Positions 16,656 to 24,405 of a stretch of 64,000 bases of DNA are shown in pieces. Location of the stretch: contig CADASL010000006.1 in the NCBI GenBank assembly GCA_902790595.1, positions 186,001-250,000 of the forward strand. The letters are read 5' to 3'. The stretch is from an uncultured Bacteroidales bacterium. Its GTDB lineage: Bacteria > Bacteroidota > Bacteroidia > Bacteroidales > SZUA-534. The number at the start of each line of letters is the position of its first letter. Position 1 is the first letter of the stretch. The position numbers were made by a program, and so were the translations under genes. The notes beneath the pieces were generated by a model. That model was not told the origin of the DNA. It ran no database searches and worked only from the letters and a program-made list of their open reading frames with translations.

Positions 16656-16725
16656 TGATTTCCATTTTATGATTTCCATTTTATGATTTCCATTTTATGA
16701 TTTCCATTTTATGATTTCCATTTTA
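16656..16725. repeat. Five exact copies of the 14-mer TGATTTCCATTTTA
   Basis: Period-14 tandem array with five identical units, ending in TTTCCATTTTATGGAAA, a 7-bp inverted repeat with a TTT loop. It ends 12 bp before the -7 box of the downstream ATPase gene, so the last unit overlaps the expected -33 position and could act as an operator array or alter promoter strength. Confidence 0.9.
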
Positions 16726-16736
16726 TGGAAAAATTG

Positions 16737-16744
16737 TATATTTA
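16737..16744 (+). promoter_or_regulatory. Probable -7 box TATATTTA of the ATPase gene
   Basis: TATATTTA is one base off TAnnTTTG and lies 25 bp before the ATG at 16769. The -33 position falls inside the 14-mer array. Confidence 0.4.
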
Positions 16745-16768
16745 CGGCGTATATTAAAAGCTAATGAT

Positions 16769-17911
16769 ATGGCAAAGAATGGCTTAAATATTGAAAATCC
16801 GTTCATTACAACGGGATACGTCGATGATGAATATTTCTGCGACCGCGAAAAAGAGACCGCTGACATCATCCGTCTGCTGACAAATGGCAACAATGTGGCC
16901 TTGATTTCGCCACGCAGATTCGGCAAAACCGACCTTTTGCGCCACTGTTTCGCACAAAAGCAAATAGCCGACAACTACCATACATTTATCGTTGATATAT
17001 ACTCGACGAAATCGGTTTCGGAAATGGTGGGCAAGTTGGGCAGTGTTATTTTGGAAACACTGAAACCCAAAGGCCGTAAGGCGTGGGAAGCATTTTTACA
17101 GATGTTGGTTTCGGTACGGTCGGCTGTGAGTTTCGATGCCAACGGAATGCCATCGTGGACAATGAGCGTAGGCGACATTGATACTCCCGAAACAACGCTA
17201 AATGAGATATTCGCTTATCTGCAAAATGCTGATAAACCGTGCATTGTGGCCATCGACGAGTTCCAACAAATAACCAAATACGCCGATGCGAACATTGAGG
17301 CTGCGTTGCGCACTCATATTCAATATTGCAGCAATGCGAAATTTGTTTTTTCGGGTTCGCGGCAACATTTGATGGGGGCAATGTTCACTTCGCCAGCCAG
17401 GCCATTCTATCAAAGCGTTACGGTGTATGGGCTGAAGCGTATTCCCGTTGAAAAATATGTTGATTTCTGCCAGCGCTTGTTCGCAAAACACGGCAAACAG
17501 GTTGAGAAAGAAACCGTTGAGCAGCTTTATAACCGTTTCGACGGCGTCACATATTATATTCAGCGTGTTATGAACGAACTTTTTTCGCGCACTGCAGATG
17601 GTGCTGTCTGCACGGCTGCCGATATTGAGCCTGCCATTCAGGAAATTGTCAACGTTTCGTCGCCGATATATGAGGACTTGCTCTACCAACTGCCAGAAAA
17701 ACAGAGCCGCGTGCTTATGGCAATCGGGCGAGAGGGCAGTGCCGATAATGTAACGTCGGGCGGCTTTGTAAAACGGCACGGACTGCTGTCGCCCAACTCG
17801 GTCAAAGCGGCCATTCCCGCGCTGATTGACAAAGGTTTGCTGACTATGGATGGCGGCAAATATCAGGTTTATGACAAATTTTTCTGCCAGTGGCTGGTGC
17901 AAAACATTTAA
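16769..17911 (+). CDS. AAA+ ATPase with C-terminal winged-helix region (archaeal-type ATPase)
   Basis: 380-residue P-loop ATPase of the COG1672/PF01637 kind. Walker A is SPRRFGKTDLLRH (about residues 49-61), Walker B is PCIVAIDEFQQI, and a sensor-like FVFSGSRQHLMG follows. The C-terminal part (from about residue 300) reads as a winged-helix DNA-binding domain: QSRVLMAIGREG...NSVKAAIPALIDKGLLTMDGGKYQVYDKFFCQWL. It lacks the C-terminal PD-(D/E)XK region found in the 35.9-kb paralogue. Its cellular function is unknown. The gene is preceded by a 14-mer tandem array and a decayed ATPase 3' end and is closed by a strong terminator, so it is an isolated unit. Confidence 0.85.
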   Translation: MAKNGLNIENPFITTGYVDDEYFCDREKETADIIRLLTNGNNVALISPRRFGKTDLLRHCFAQKQIADNYHTFIVDIYSTKSVSEMVGKLGSVILETLKPKGRKAWEAFLQMLVSVRSAVSFDANGMPSWTMSVGDIDTPETTLNEIFAYLQNADKPCIVAIDEFQQITKYADANIEAALRTHIQYCSNAKFVFSGSRQHLMGAMFTSPARPFYQSVTVYGLKRIPVEKYVDFCQRLFAKHGKQVEKETVEQLYNRFDGVTYYIQRVMNELFSRTADGAVCTAADIEPAIQEIVNVSSPIYEDLLYQLPEKQSRVLMAIGREGSADNVTSGGFVKRHGLLSPNSVKAAIPALIDKGLLTMDGGKYQVYDKFFCQWLVQNI

Positions 17912-17933
17912 TACCACACCAAAGTACCAAAAC

Positions 17934-17963
17934 AAAAAAAGCACCCTCATCGGGTGCTTTTTC
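17934..17963. terminator. Bidirectional terminator between the ATPase gene and mdh
   Basis: AAAAAGCACCC-TCATC-GGGTGCTTTTT: an 11-bp perfect stem with A- and T-tracts on both sides, placed between two convergent genes. It can work for both. Confidence 0.88.
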
Positions 17964-17981
17964 TATCTGAACTTATTGTTA

Positions 17982-18923
17982 TTAAACAAGTTTCAAGTCC
18001 TTCAAAGCATTCACGTTGCCGCGAACTGACTCGGCGCTGGCTTTGAATTTGGCTTTCTCGTCGGCATTCAGGTCGAGTTCAACAATCTTCTCGATACCGT
18101 TCTTGCCAAGGATTACAGGAACGCCAATGCAGAGGTCTGACTCACCGTACTCGCCCTCGAGCAGAACCGAGCAAGGAATCATCTTCTTCTGGTCGTGGAT
18201 GATAGACTCAACAACGAATGCTCCAGCCGCACCTGGTGCGTACCAAGCCGATGTGCCGAGCAAACCAGTCAGCGTTGCGCCGCCAACCATTGTCGATTTA
18301 ACAACCTCGTCGAGTTTCTCAGCGCTCAGGAAGTTGCTTACAGGCATTCCTTTGTAGGTTGCGAAACGAGCCATCGGAATCATTGTGGTATCGCCGTGGC
18401 CGCCGATTACAAAGCCCTCAACCTCGTTGGCGTTGCAGCCAAGAGCCTGCGACAGGAAGTATTTGAAGCGCGAACTGTCGAGTGCGCCACCCATACCAAT
18501 CACGCGGTTTTTCGGCAATTTGAGAGCCTTGAGCGCAAGGTAGGTCATTGTGTCCATCGGGTTCGAGATGCAGACGATGATGGCGTTTGGCGAGTACTTC
18601 AGAAGGTTTTCGGCAACGCCCTTAACAATGCCAGCGTTGACGCCCAGAAGTTCCTCACGGGTCATACCTGGCTTACGAGGAATACCCGAAGTGATTACGC
18701 AAACATCAGAATTGGCGGTTTTGGCGTAATCGTTGGTGCAGCCAACCAGACGGGTGTCGAAACCCAGCAGTTGCGCTGTCTGCATCATATCCATTGCCTT
18801 GCCTTCCGAAATGCCCTCTTTGATGTCGAGCATTACAACCTCATCGGCTACCTCATTGAATGCAAGCACATTGGCGCACGTTGCACCCACATTGCCTGCT
18901 CCTACTACTGTTACTTTACTCAT
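17982..18923 (-). CDS. mdh: Malate dehydrogenase (LDH-like type)
   Basis: 313-residue NAD-dependent malate dehydrogenase interconverting malate and oxaloacetate. The NAD loop is VVGAGNVGATCANVLA, with an acidic LDIKEG at the end of beta-2 indicating NAD over NADP. Substrate arginines are in TSGIPRKPGMTREELL, and the catalytic histidine is in VIGGHGDTTMIP. In anaerobic Bacteroidales it works in the reductive branch towards fumarate and succinate. It has its own promoter and is a single-gene unit. Confidence 0.95.
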   Translation of the reverse strand: MSKVTVVGAGNVGATCANVLAFNEVADEVVMLDIKEGISEGKAMDMMQTAQLLGFDTRLVGCTNDYAKTANSDVCVITSGIPRKPGMTREELLGVNAGIVKGVAENLLKYSPNAIIVCISNPMDTMTYLALKALKLPKNRVIGMGGALDSSRFKYFLSQALGCNANEVEGFVIGGHGDTTMIPMARFATYKGMPVSNFLSAEKLDEVVKSTMVGGATLTGLLGTSAWYAPGAAGAFVVESIIHDQKKMIPCSVLLEGEYGESDLCIGVPVILGKNGIEKIVELDLNADEKAKFKASAESVRGNVNALKDLKLV

Positions 18924-18974
18924 AACTATAATTTTTTAAACAAAATCAATTTTCCGCCTTTGTTAAAAGGTTCG

Positions 18975-18982
18975 CAAATATA
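18975..18982 (-). promoter_or_regulatory. -7 element TATATTTG of mdh
   Basis: Minus-strand TATATTTG matches TAnnTTTG, 51 bp upstream of the mdh ATG. Confidence 0.5.
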
Positions 18983-19073
18983 TAAAATTTAGGAATTAGG
19001 ATTCAGGAATTAGTTGTGCCGATTTTTGCACCTTTATATATAATTATCGCGGTAGCACAGAGAAAAAAGATTA

Positions 19074-19104
19074 TTGCAAAATCAAAATAAACGCAGTAAA
19101 TTTG
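19074..19104 (+). promoter_or_regulatory. Promoter of the DUF3791/DUF3990 operon
   Basis: TTG at 19074-19076, a spacer of 20 bp, then TAAATTTG at 19097-19104. This is the Bacteroidota -33/-7 arrangement with standard spacing, ending 36 bp before the first ATG. Confidence 0.65.
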
Positions 19105-19140
19105 CCTATCGATTAAAGGTTTGACAATAAGTTATTTACA

Positions 19141-19353
19141 ATGACAACAGACCAATTGGAATTTGCGACATACTGCATTGGCAACGTCGCCCGCGCGTTA
19201 GGGTGGTCGCAGCCAAAGACTTACAGTGTGCTAAACAAATCGGGTGTGCTAAAGGATTATATTGTTGGGTGTTACGATGTGGCACACACATTCAGCAAAC
19301 CATATATTATTGAAGATATTGAAGACTTTCTGAAAAGACGCAATGCGATATGA
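19141..19353 (+). CDS. DUF3791 family protein
   Basis: 70-residue protein with the DUF3791 pattern: EFATYCIGNVARALGW...YSVLNKSGVLKDYIVGCYDVAHTFSKPYIIEDIEDFLKRR. These small all-helical proteins are found directly beside DUF3990 genes. Its stop codon overlaps the DUF3990 start (ATGA), so the pair is coupled. The role as an antidote to the ADP-ribosyltransferase-like partner is an inference from gene order; no biochemical function can be read from the sequence. Confidence 0.82.
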   Translation: MTTDQLEFATYCIGNVARALGWSQPKTYSVLNKSGVLKDYIVGCYDVAHTFSKPYIIEDIEDFLKRRNAI

Positions 19354-19826
19354 TGACCGTTTATCACACTTCATATACGGAAATATCACACCCCGATGTT
19401 TTGCATTCGAGAAAATATCTTGATTTTGGCAAAGGTTTTTATGTTACGCAGTTACGTGAGCAGGCTGTGCGCTACGGCGAAAAATTCATAAAGAGCAACC
19501 GACCAGCCTATCTAAATGAGTATCAATTCGATTCCGACAATTTGGATTTCAGTCGCAAGCGGTTCGACCATTATGATACTGAATGGCTCGATTTTGTGGC
19601 TGACTGCCGCAAGGGAAATCCCGTTACTCAATATGACATCATTGAGGGCGGCATTGCAAACGACCGCGTTTTCAATACTGTAGATTTGTTTTTCCAAGGC
19701 ATTATTACAAAAGAAGACACCATCAACCGACTTCGTTACGAAAAACCAAACTGGCAAATATGCTTGTTAACGCAAAGAGTTATTGACAGTTGCCTGACAT
19801 TCGTTAAATCTGAAAAACTATCATAA
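19350..19826 (+). CDS. DUF3990 protein, predicted ADP-ribosyltransferase-fold toxin-like
   Basis: 158-residue protein of the DUF3990 family. The N-terminus VYHTSYTEISHPDVLHSRKYLDFGKGFYVT has the H of a first ART strand motif and the DFGKGFYVT loop typical of the family, followed by a QAVRYGEKF helix. Pfam places DUF3990 in the ADP-ribosyltransferase clan, so transfer of ADP-ribose from NAD to a host target is plausible. The gene overlaps both neighbours (ATGA with the first, TAATG with the third), which is tight coupling as in toxin-antitoxin operons. A second ATG at 19353 is an alternative start. Confidence 0.82.
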   Translation: MMTVYHTSYTEISHPDVLHSRKYLDFGKGFYVTQLREQAVRYGEKFIKSNRPAYLNEYQFDSDNLDFSRKRFDHYDTEWLDFVADCRKGNPVTQYDIIEGGIANDRVFNTVDLFFQGIITKEDTINRLRYEKPNWQICLLTQRVIDSCLTFVKSEKLS

Positions 19827-20059
19827 TGGAAGCCAATGAAACCATATTAGAGATGAAATACGCCCGCATCATCAAGGCTATGGCCGATATGCGCAACATT
19901 ACTCTGGAGGAGGCAATGGATATATTCTATAACTCTCAAACATTCAATCTGATAAACGATGGCGTGGCCGACCTTCACTGCCGCAGCGACCTCTATCTTG
20001 CCGAAGAAATACTTATGGAATACGACGAAAAGCACGGACAATTGCACGTTGACAACTAA
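19826..20059 (+). CDS. Second DUF3791-like small protein
   Basis: 77-residue protein MEANETILEMKYARIIKAMADMRNITLEEAMDIFYNSQTFNLINDG..., ending in DLYLAEEILMEYDEKHG. It resembles DUF3791 in length, helix pattern and the closing DLYLAEEI segment, although similarity to the 19141 protein is weak. Its ATG shares a base with the DUF3990 stop. The arrangement puts one small helical protein on each side of the ART-like protein. Function unknown; partner or antidote of the DUF3990 protein is inferred. Confidence 0.72.
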   Translation: MEANETILEMKYARIIKAMADMRNITLEEAMDIFYNSQTFNLINDGVADLHCRSDLYLAEEILMEYDEKHGQLHVDN

Positions 20060-20142
20060 ACCCAACACCCAATACCATCCTATTGTCATTCAGCATCTTG
20101 CCCCAATGCTGAAATTTTTTTTCAAAAAAACTCCGTTCCCTC

Positions 20143-20172
20143 TTGCACATATCAAAATCAGATTTACTTTTG
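20143..20172 (+). promoter_or_regulatory. Promoter of the ABC exporter operon
   Basis: TTG at 20143-20145, 19-bp spacer, then TACTTTTG at 20165-20172. It is followed at once by the candidate operator at 20177. The transcript would have a leader of about 190 bases. Confidence 0.6.
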
Positions 20173-20176
20173 TATT

Positions 20177-20202
20177 GTTATATCACACTATAACAGTATA
20201 AC
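20177..20202 (+). promoter_or_regulatory. Candidate YtrA/GntR operator
   Basis: GTTATA-TCACAC-TATAAC at 20177-20194 is a perfect 6-bp inverted repeat with a 6-bp spacer, with one more TATAAC at 20197-20202. It overlaps the expected transcription start. The operon's last gene encodes a YtrA-type GntR regulator, so autoregulation through this site is a reasonable inference. Confidence 0.5.
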
Positions 20203-20299
20203 GGATGAGCAAACAAAACAGACATAATATTACAGACGCAAAAAATAGAAATCAAAATAGTACGGACGCGATTAGTCGCATTCGTACAAATCAACTAAA

Positions 20300-20319
20300 G
20301 GACGCGATTAATCGCGTCC
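20300..20319. repeat. Perfect palindrome GGACGCGATTAATCGCGTCC
   Basis: 20-bp perfect palindrome flanked by AAA and CTACG, in the leader of the ABC operon. A related degenerate copy starts at 20262. This is a dispersed repeat family and could form a leader hairpin. Confidence 0.8.
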
Positions 20320-20370
20320 CTACGAAACAATCTAAACACTAAACTTTTAACCATCTAAACCTTTAAAGCA

Positions 20371-21168
20371 ATGATACACGTAGAAAACCTGACCTTCTCT
20401 TACTCGAAGAAGAAAACCGTGTTCAACGGGCTGAACCTTGACATTCCCACGGGCGGCATTACTGGTATTCTGGGTCCCAACGGTGCCGGAAAAACCACGC
20501 TCTTGAAACTCTTGACCGGACTGATGTTCCCCAAAGCGGGCACCATCAGCGTGATGGGCGACACGCCGGGCGACCGCCTGCCGCGATTCCTTGAAGAACT
20601 CTACTATGTGCCCGACGAGTTTATGATTCCCGCCATAAAAGGCTCGCGTTTTGCCGAACTCTACAAACCGTTCTATCCGAGGTTCGACTCGGCGCAGTTC
20701 GACCGCCTGCTCACAGATTTTGAGGTGGAAATCGATGAGAAACTCAACAAAACGTCGCTCGGACAGAAGAAGAAGTTTATGGTGGCCTTTGCGCTGGCAA
20801 CCAACTGCCGTCTGCTGGTGTTCGATGAGCCGACAAACGGAATGGACATTCCCGCCAAAAACGTCTTCCGCAAGGTGGCGGCCGGCTCGCTGCGCGACGA
20901 CCAACTGATGCTAATCTCGACTCACCAAGTGGCCGACATCAGCCGCCTGATTGACCGCGTGCTGATTATCGACCGCGGACAGGTTCTGCTCAACAGCACC
21001 ACTTGGGACATTAGCCAACGCTACGCCTTTGTCACAACCGGCTCGGCCGATGGCGCACTCTACGCCGAAGAGGCCCCTGGCGGCTTCCGTGCAGTGGTTC
21101 CGGCCAACGGTGAGCAAACCGAAATCGACCTTGAACTGCTGTTCAATGCGCGTAAGAATTTGAAATAA
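20371..21168 (+). CDS. ABC transporter ATP-binding protein
   Basis: 265-residue ABC ATPase. Walker A is GILGPNGAGKTTLLKLL (about residues 35-51), the signature is degenerate as TSLGQKKKFMVAFAL, Walker B is RLLVFDEPTNGMD, and the switch histidine is in LISTHQV. The ABC signature lacks the usual LSGGQ serine-glycine pair, as in YtrB/EcsA-like exporters. It is the first gene of an operon with four small permeases and a YtrA-type GntR regulator. The substrate is unknown; such Ytr-like operons respond to cell-wall antibiotics in Firmicutes. Confidence 0.92.
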   Translation: MIHVENLTFSYSKKKTVFNGLNLDIPTGGITGILGPNGAGKTTLLKLLTGLMFPKAGTISVMGDTPGDRLPRFLEELYYVPDEFMIPAIKGSRFAELYKPFYPRFDSAQFDRLLTDFEVEIDEKLNKTSLGQKKKFMVAFALATNCRLLVFDEPTNGMDIPAKNVFRKVAAGSLRDDQLMLISTHQVADISRLIDRVLIIDRGQVLLNSTTWDISQRYAFVTTGSADGALYAEEAPGGFRAVVPANGEQTEIDLELLFNARKNLK

Positions 21169-21201
21169 AAGTTGAGTCGCTTCGCTTGTTGAGATGTTTA
21201 T

Positions 21202-21217
21202 CCCGATAGCCATCGGG
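21202..21217. repeat. CCCGATAGCCATCGGG palindrome, copy 2
   Basis: One mismatch to perfect symmetry, followed by GGCTTCGCTGTTGAGAA as in copy 1, between the ABC ATPase gene and the first permease gene. Confidence 0.75.
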
Positions 21218-21287
21218 GGCTTCGCTGTTGAGAAATTGACAACTAAAACTCTAAACTCTTACAACTAAACTCTAAACATTTACAACT

Positions 21288-21899
21288 ATGAACACTAATT
21301 TCGATAAGCAACGTTTTGTCAAGTGCCTGAAACACCGGCTGACCGACCGATTTATGATTACATATTCCATTTTGGCGTTGGTTTGTTGTCTGCCTATGAT
21401 AGCCGTGGTTTTTGCCACAGGCGTAACGTCTTTTCCGCTGCTGATGTCGTGCTTATATATATCGCTATTCGGTATGGTGCTGGCAAACAATAAGCATTTT
21501 GAAACATTACTACCGGCCACTGCATTTGAGAAATTCGCAAGTTTCTGCACTGCAATGTTCATTTATATGGGTGCTGTTTTTGCAATTGTTGGCTCAGCAA
21601 CACTTCTGCTGGAGGCCACAGGAATGCAGCGCAACCCTGATTTTTTGAATATCAGATTTGGTTACGCGCTGATGGTGGTTATTATGGTAATGCCGCTTGG
21701 CATAATGGCTGGCAACCTGCGACGTGTCAACTCGCAGGGCGCGGGACTTGCCACTCTACCGTCAATGTTTGTAGGTGTCGCACTGTTTTATCTGACTTGG
21801 CGGTTCAACTCGCTTGGAATGCTTTTGGCTATAGCCGTTGTTGGGCTTGTGCTGTGGTATTTGGCCTACCGTAGCTACTGCCGCCGAGAAGTGTGCTAA
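21288..21899 (+). CDS. ABC exporter permease-like membrane protein 1
   Basis: 203-residue protein with about six predicted transmembrane segments. The start MNTNFDKQRFVKCLKHRL and the motif LLPATAFEKFASF near residue 75 show it is a diverged paralogue of the three following proteins. It lies between the ABC ATPase and permease 2 on the same strand. The (P)A.x.EKF motif on a cytoplasmic loop is also seen in other Bacteroidota ABC-2-like permeases. It probably forms the membrane part of the exporter. Confidence 0.75.
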   Translation: MNTNFDKQRFVKCLKHRLTDRFMITYSILALVCCLPMIAVVFATGVTSFPLLMSCLYISLFGMVLANNKHFETLLPATAFEKFASFCTAMFIYMGAVFAIVGSATLLLEATGMQRNPDFLNIRFGYALMVVIMVMPLGIMAGNLRRVNSQGAGLATLPSMFVGVALFYLTWRFNSLGMLLAIAVVGLVLWYLAYRSYCRREVC

Positions 21900-21991
21900 T
21901 TTAGGATTTAGGAATTAGGAATTAGAAATTAGGATTTAGGATTTAGAAATTCAACCTGTTCAACTTGTTCAACCCGTTCAACTTTTAAACT

Positions 21992-22639
21992 ATGAATCAA
22001 ACATTCTGCATAAAACGTTTTTGCCGCTATGCGTGGTTCATTCTGTCGATGAACCGATGGTATTATGGCATTTTGTTTGTGGCTTGCGTTCTGCCCGCTT
22101 CGCTATTGCCATTTTGCGGATTGGAGCCCAATTTGGCGCGTTACAGTAACTTTTTGATTATAATTTCATTGTTTTTATTGAGCATTCTGCCAACCATTGA
22201 ATGGTCGAAGAAAAGCGGATTTTCGCGAATGGTGGAAATACCTGCTTCGTGGCTCGAGAAACTGATTGTGGAAGTTGCCGTTAGGTTTTCGCCGTTGGCC
22301 ATTCCGCTTGCCGTTCGTGCCATTGGTGCCGATAATCTGGTATTTGCCGGTGGTTTTTCGCCCACAACAATTCTTATGATGCTGCTGGTAACAACCTACG
22401 TGTTTTTCGACCACAGTTTCGACAGAGGAAAAATGCAGTACTTTTTCGGAATAGAATATGGTGCGACAACTCCGATTGCAATGTGCGGATTCTTGGTTTG
22501 CGGATTAATCTCTTTGTTGCAACCAACCAAAATATCACCCGTAGAGATTTTTGTGTGGCTATTGATTTGCGCGGCATTGTTTGCTGGTGCTGCAATTCTA
22601 TATCCTAAACGTCAACGAAAAGATGATTTTTGGCTATGA
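21992..22639 (+). CDS. ABC exporter permease-like membrane protein 2
   Basis: 215-residue six-helix membrane protein starting MNQTFCIKRFCRYAWFILSMNRWYYG. A conserved motif IPASWLEKLIVEVAVRFSPLAIP is shared with permease 3 (shown in shorter pieces: ASWLEK and RFSP.AIP). Its stop codon overlaps the next gene's ATG (ATGA). The 90-bp spacer before it carries TTAGGATTTAGGAATTAGG filler repeats. It is one of four tandem paralogues in this operon. Confidence 0.75.
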   Translation: MNQTFCIKRFCRYAWFILSMNRWYYGILFVACVLPASLLPFCGLEPNLARYSNFLIIISLFLLSILPTIEWSKKSGFSRMVEIPASWLEKLIVEVAVRFSPLAIPLAVRAIGADNLVFAGGFSPTTILMMLLVTTYVFFDHSFDRGKMQYFFGIEYGATTPIAMCGFLVCGLISLLQPTKISPVEIFVWLLICAALFAGAAILYPKRQRKDDFWL

Positions 22640-23304
22640 ATCAGATATTTAGCATAAAACGCTTTCTTCGCTACACACGATTTATCCTGTCGATGAACCG
22701 ATGGTACTACGGCATTGTTTTCGTTCTGTTTATCATTCCGGCCACGCTTTTGGTTATGTTCCGTGTTGATTTTGATGACAATGTTGCAATGCGGCTGATT
22801 GGCGCACCCACAATTATATTCAGTATTGTCCCGTTTGTTTTCAATACGAAATTCGGTGGATTGGCACGGCAACTTGCTGTTCCTGCTTCGTGGTTGGAAA
22901 AATTTTTGATAGAAATCGTTGTCCGGTTTTCGCCGATTGCCATTCCGTGGGGCATTCACGCTGTGGGTTGCGTCGCTGGAGTGAACGGTATTTCTGGTTA
23001 CTTTACTGACGGGCTCGGAGTGCCAAATATTGTTGAGTTGACGCTTTGGGCATTGATATTTGCCATTGTCTGTGTTTTCGATTCAGGCAAGTTGGGAAAG
23101 ACTATGTTAGGTGCAAGTGTGGTTTCAGCGAACTGGGGTTTGGCAATATGTGTTGGTGCTACTGGTGGAACGAGTATTGCTGCAGTACCTTTTATACACG
23201 GTTTTTCAAAATTCTCGCCAATCACTACTAATATCTTGATTTTGCTGGATGCGGCAATGTTCATTACAATATTTCTCTTGTATCGCCGCCGCCGAGTTAA
23301 GTAA
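22636..23304 (+). CDS. ABC exporter permease-like membrane protein 3
   Basis: 222-residue membrane protein, start ATG at 22636 inside the overlapping ATGA. MNQIFSIKRFLRYTRFILSMNRWYYGIVF is nearly the same as permease 2, and VPASWLEKFLIE plus RFSPIAIPWG repeat its central motif. About six transmembrane helices. The close similarity over the first 40 residues suggests recent duplication. An earlier in-frame start two codons upstream is less likely. Confidence 0.75.
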   Translation: MNQIFSIKRFLRYTRFILSMNRWYYGIVFVLFIIPATLLVMFRVDFDDNVAMRLIGAPTIIFSIVPFVFNTKFGGLARQLAVPASWLEKFLIEIVVRFSPIAIPWGIHAVGCVAGVNGISGYFTDGLGVPNIVELTLWALIFAIVCVFDSGKLGKTMLGASVVSANWGLAICVGATGGTSIAAVPFIHGFSKFSPITTNILILLDAAMFITIFLLYRRRRVK

Positions 23305-23330
23305 TATGTGTCATTTATTCGATTAAAACT

Positions 23331-23981
23331 ATGAATCAAACATTTAACCTAAAACGATTTTGCCGCTACGCTGTTAGTTATCTGCGTGTAAATAAGTGGT
23401 ATCTGCTGATTATGGCGGTGCTGTTTATGGTTCCCGCCACGGTGCTGTCGGTGTTGTCAACACCCGAACCCGACGGCGTGCGTTTTCTGCTGGCCATTGG
23501 CGTGATAGCGGTGGCTTTTCGCACCAATCTGCCCGACAGTTCAATGCGGCATTTGGTTGCGGAGTCGTCGGTTGTCGAAAAATTTGTCACTGAAACGGTT
23601 ATCAAAATCGCCTACGCGGGAATCCCGTTCGCTGTCCACGCAGTGCTGGCCAAACAACTTTTTACTGATGGTTTCGAAGTTGATTATCTTATTCTTTTGT
23701 GGATTATGATTGGGACCGTAACCGCCTTGCGGACACCGAAATATGGCTCAGTCAACACCGAATCGGCAAGAGAAAAGATTCGAACATTCACGATTCTTCT
23801 GTACAGCATTTCGTATATGTCATTAATTCTTGAGCGTTACTCGTCGTATCGCCCATTAGTTGCAACTATGCCGTATTCATTCTGGGTGAAGATTCTGCTG
23901 CTTGTGGTGGGCACGGTGCTGCTTGTGTTGTCGTACCGCCTTTTCAATAAGCGCTACGTCGATTACAATAAAGATGAATAA
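23331..23981 (+). CDS. ABC exporter permease-like membrane protein 4
   Basis: 216-residue membrane protein starting MNQTFNLKRFCRYAVSYLRVNKWYL. The central motif is diverged to VAESSVVEKFVTETVIKIAYAGIPFA. About six transmembrane helices. It starts 26 bp after permease 3. Fourth member of the paralogous set. Confidence 0.75.
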   Translation: MNQTFNLKRFCRYAVSYLRVNKWYLLIMAVLFMVPATVLSVLSTPEPDGVRFLLAIGVIAVAFRTNLPDSSMRHLVAESSVVEKFVTETVIKIAYAGIPFAVHAVLAKQLFTDGFEVDYLILLWIMIGTVTALRTPKYGSVNTESAREKIRTFTILLYSISYMSLILERYSSYRPLVATMPYSFWVKILLLVVGTVLLVLSYRLFNKRYVDYNKDE

Positions 23982-24048
23982 AGGTCAATATATCAGTGAA
24001 TTATGCTTTGGACAAGGAAATCTAAACTCTAAACTTCAAAACTTTTAA

Positions 24049-24405
24049 ATGGAATTTAAAGAGCAAAAAGGCATATTTCAGCAGATTGCAGACCGCATTT
24101 GCGACCGCATATTGCAGGGCGAGTTGAAGGCGGGCGACAAACTGGAGTCGGTGCGCGAACTGGCGGTGGCCATTGGTGTGAACCAAAACACCATTATGCG
24201 CACCTACAGCGAGTTGCTGCGCGACGGCATTTTGAGCAACCAACGCGGCATTGGGTTCTTTGTGTCGCCCGAGGCCCGCGACATAATCCTGGCCAAACGC
24301 CGCAACGAATTCTTTAACAACGATTTGCCCCACATTGCCCGTCAGGCACGGCTGCTCGGCATTTCGGCAGAAGAGATTATTGGAAAATTGAAAATTGAAG
24401 AATGA
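24049..24405 (+). CDS. GntR-family transcriptional regulator, YtrA subfamily
   Basis: 118-residue protein consisting of an N-terminal winged helix-turn-helix (IFQQIADRICDRILQGELKAGDKLESVRELAVAIGVNQNTIMRTYSEL) and a short C-terminal helical tail of about 40 residues. The short tail with no large ligand-binding domain defines the YtrA subfamily, whose members sit in operons with ABC transporters and repress them. Here it closes the operon instead of opening it. The dyad at 20177 is the best candidate target. Confidence 0.92.
   Translation: MEFKEQKGIFQQIADRICDRILQGELKAGDKLESVRELAVAIGVNQNTIMRTYSELLRDGILSNQRGIGFFVSPEARDIILAKRRNEFFNNDLPHIARQARLLGISAEEIIGKLKIEE

Larger units (their letters stand above)
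20060..20370. other. 311-bp intergenic region before the ABC operon
   Basis: No gene seen. It holds the promoter and operator described separately, and at 20262-20325 two palindromic repeats: a degenerate GGACGCGATTAGTCGC and a perfect 20-bp GGACGCGATTAATCGCGTCC at 20300-20319. These match the GTAGGGACGC family seen at 2385. Confidence 0.7.

Noticed and set aside
16482..16679. 65-codon minus-strand open frame upstream of the ATPase gene
   Set aside because: It overlaps repeats and the end of the CDF gene and is out of frame with the recognisable NRIPLWMFG remnant.
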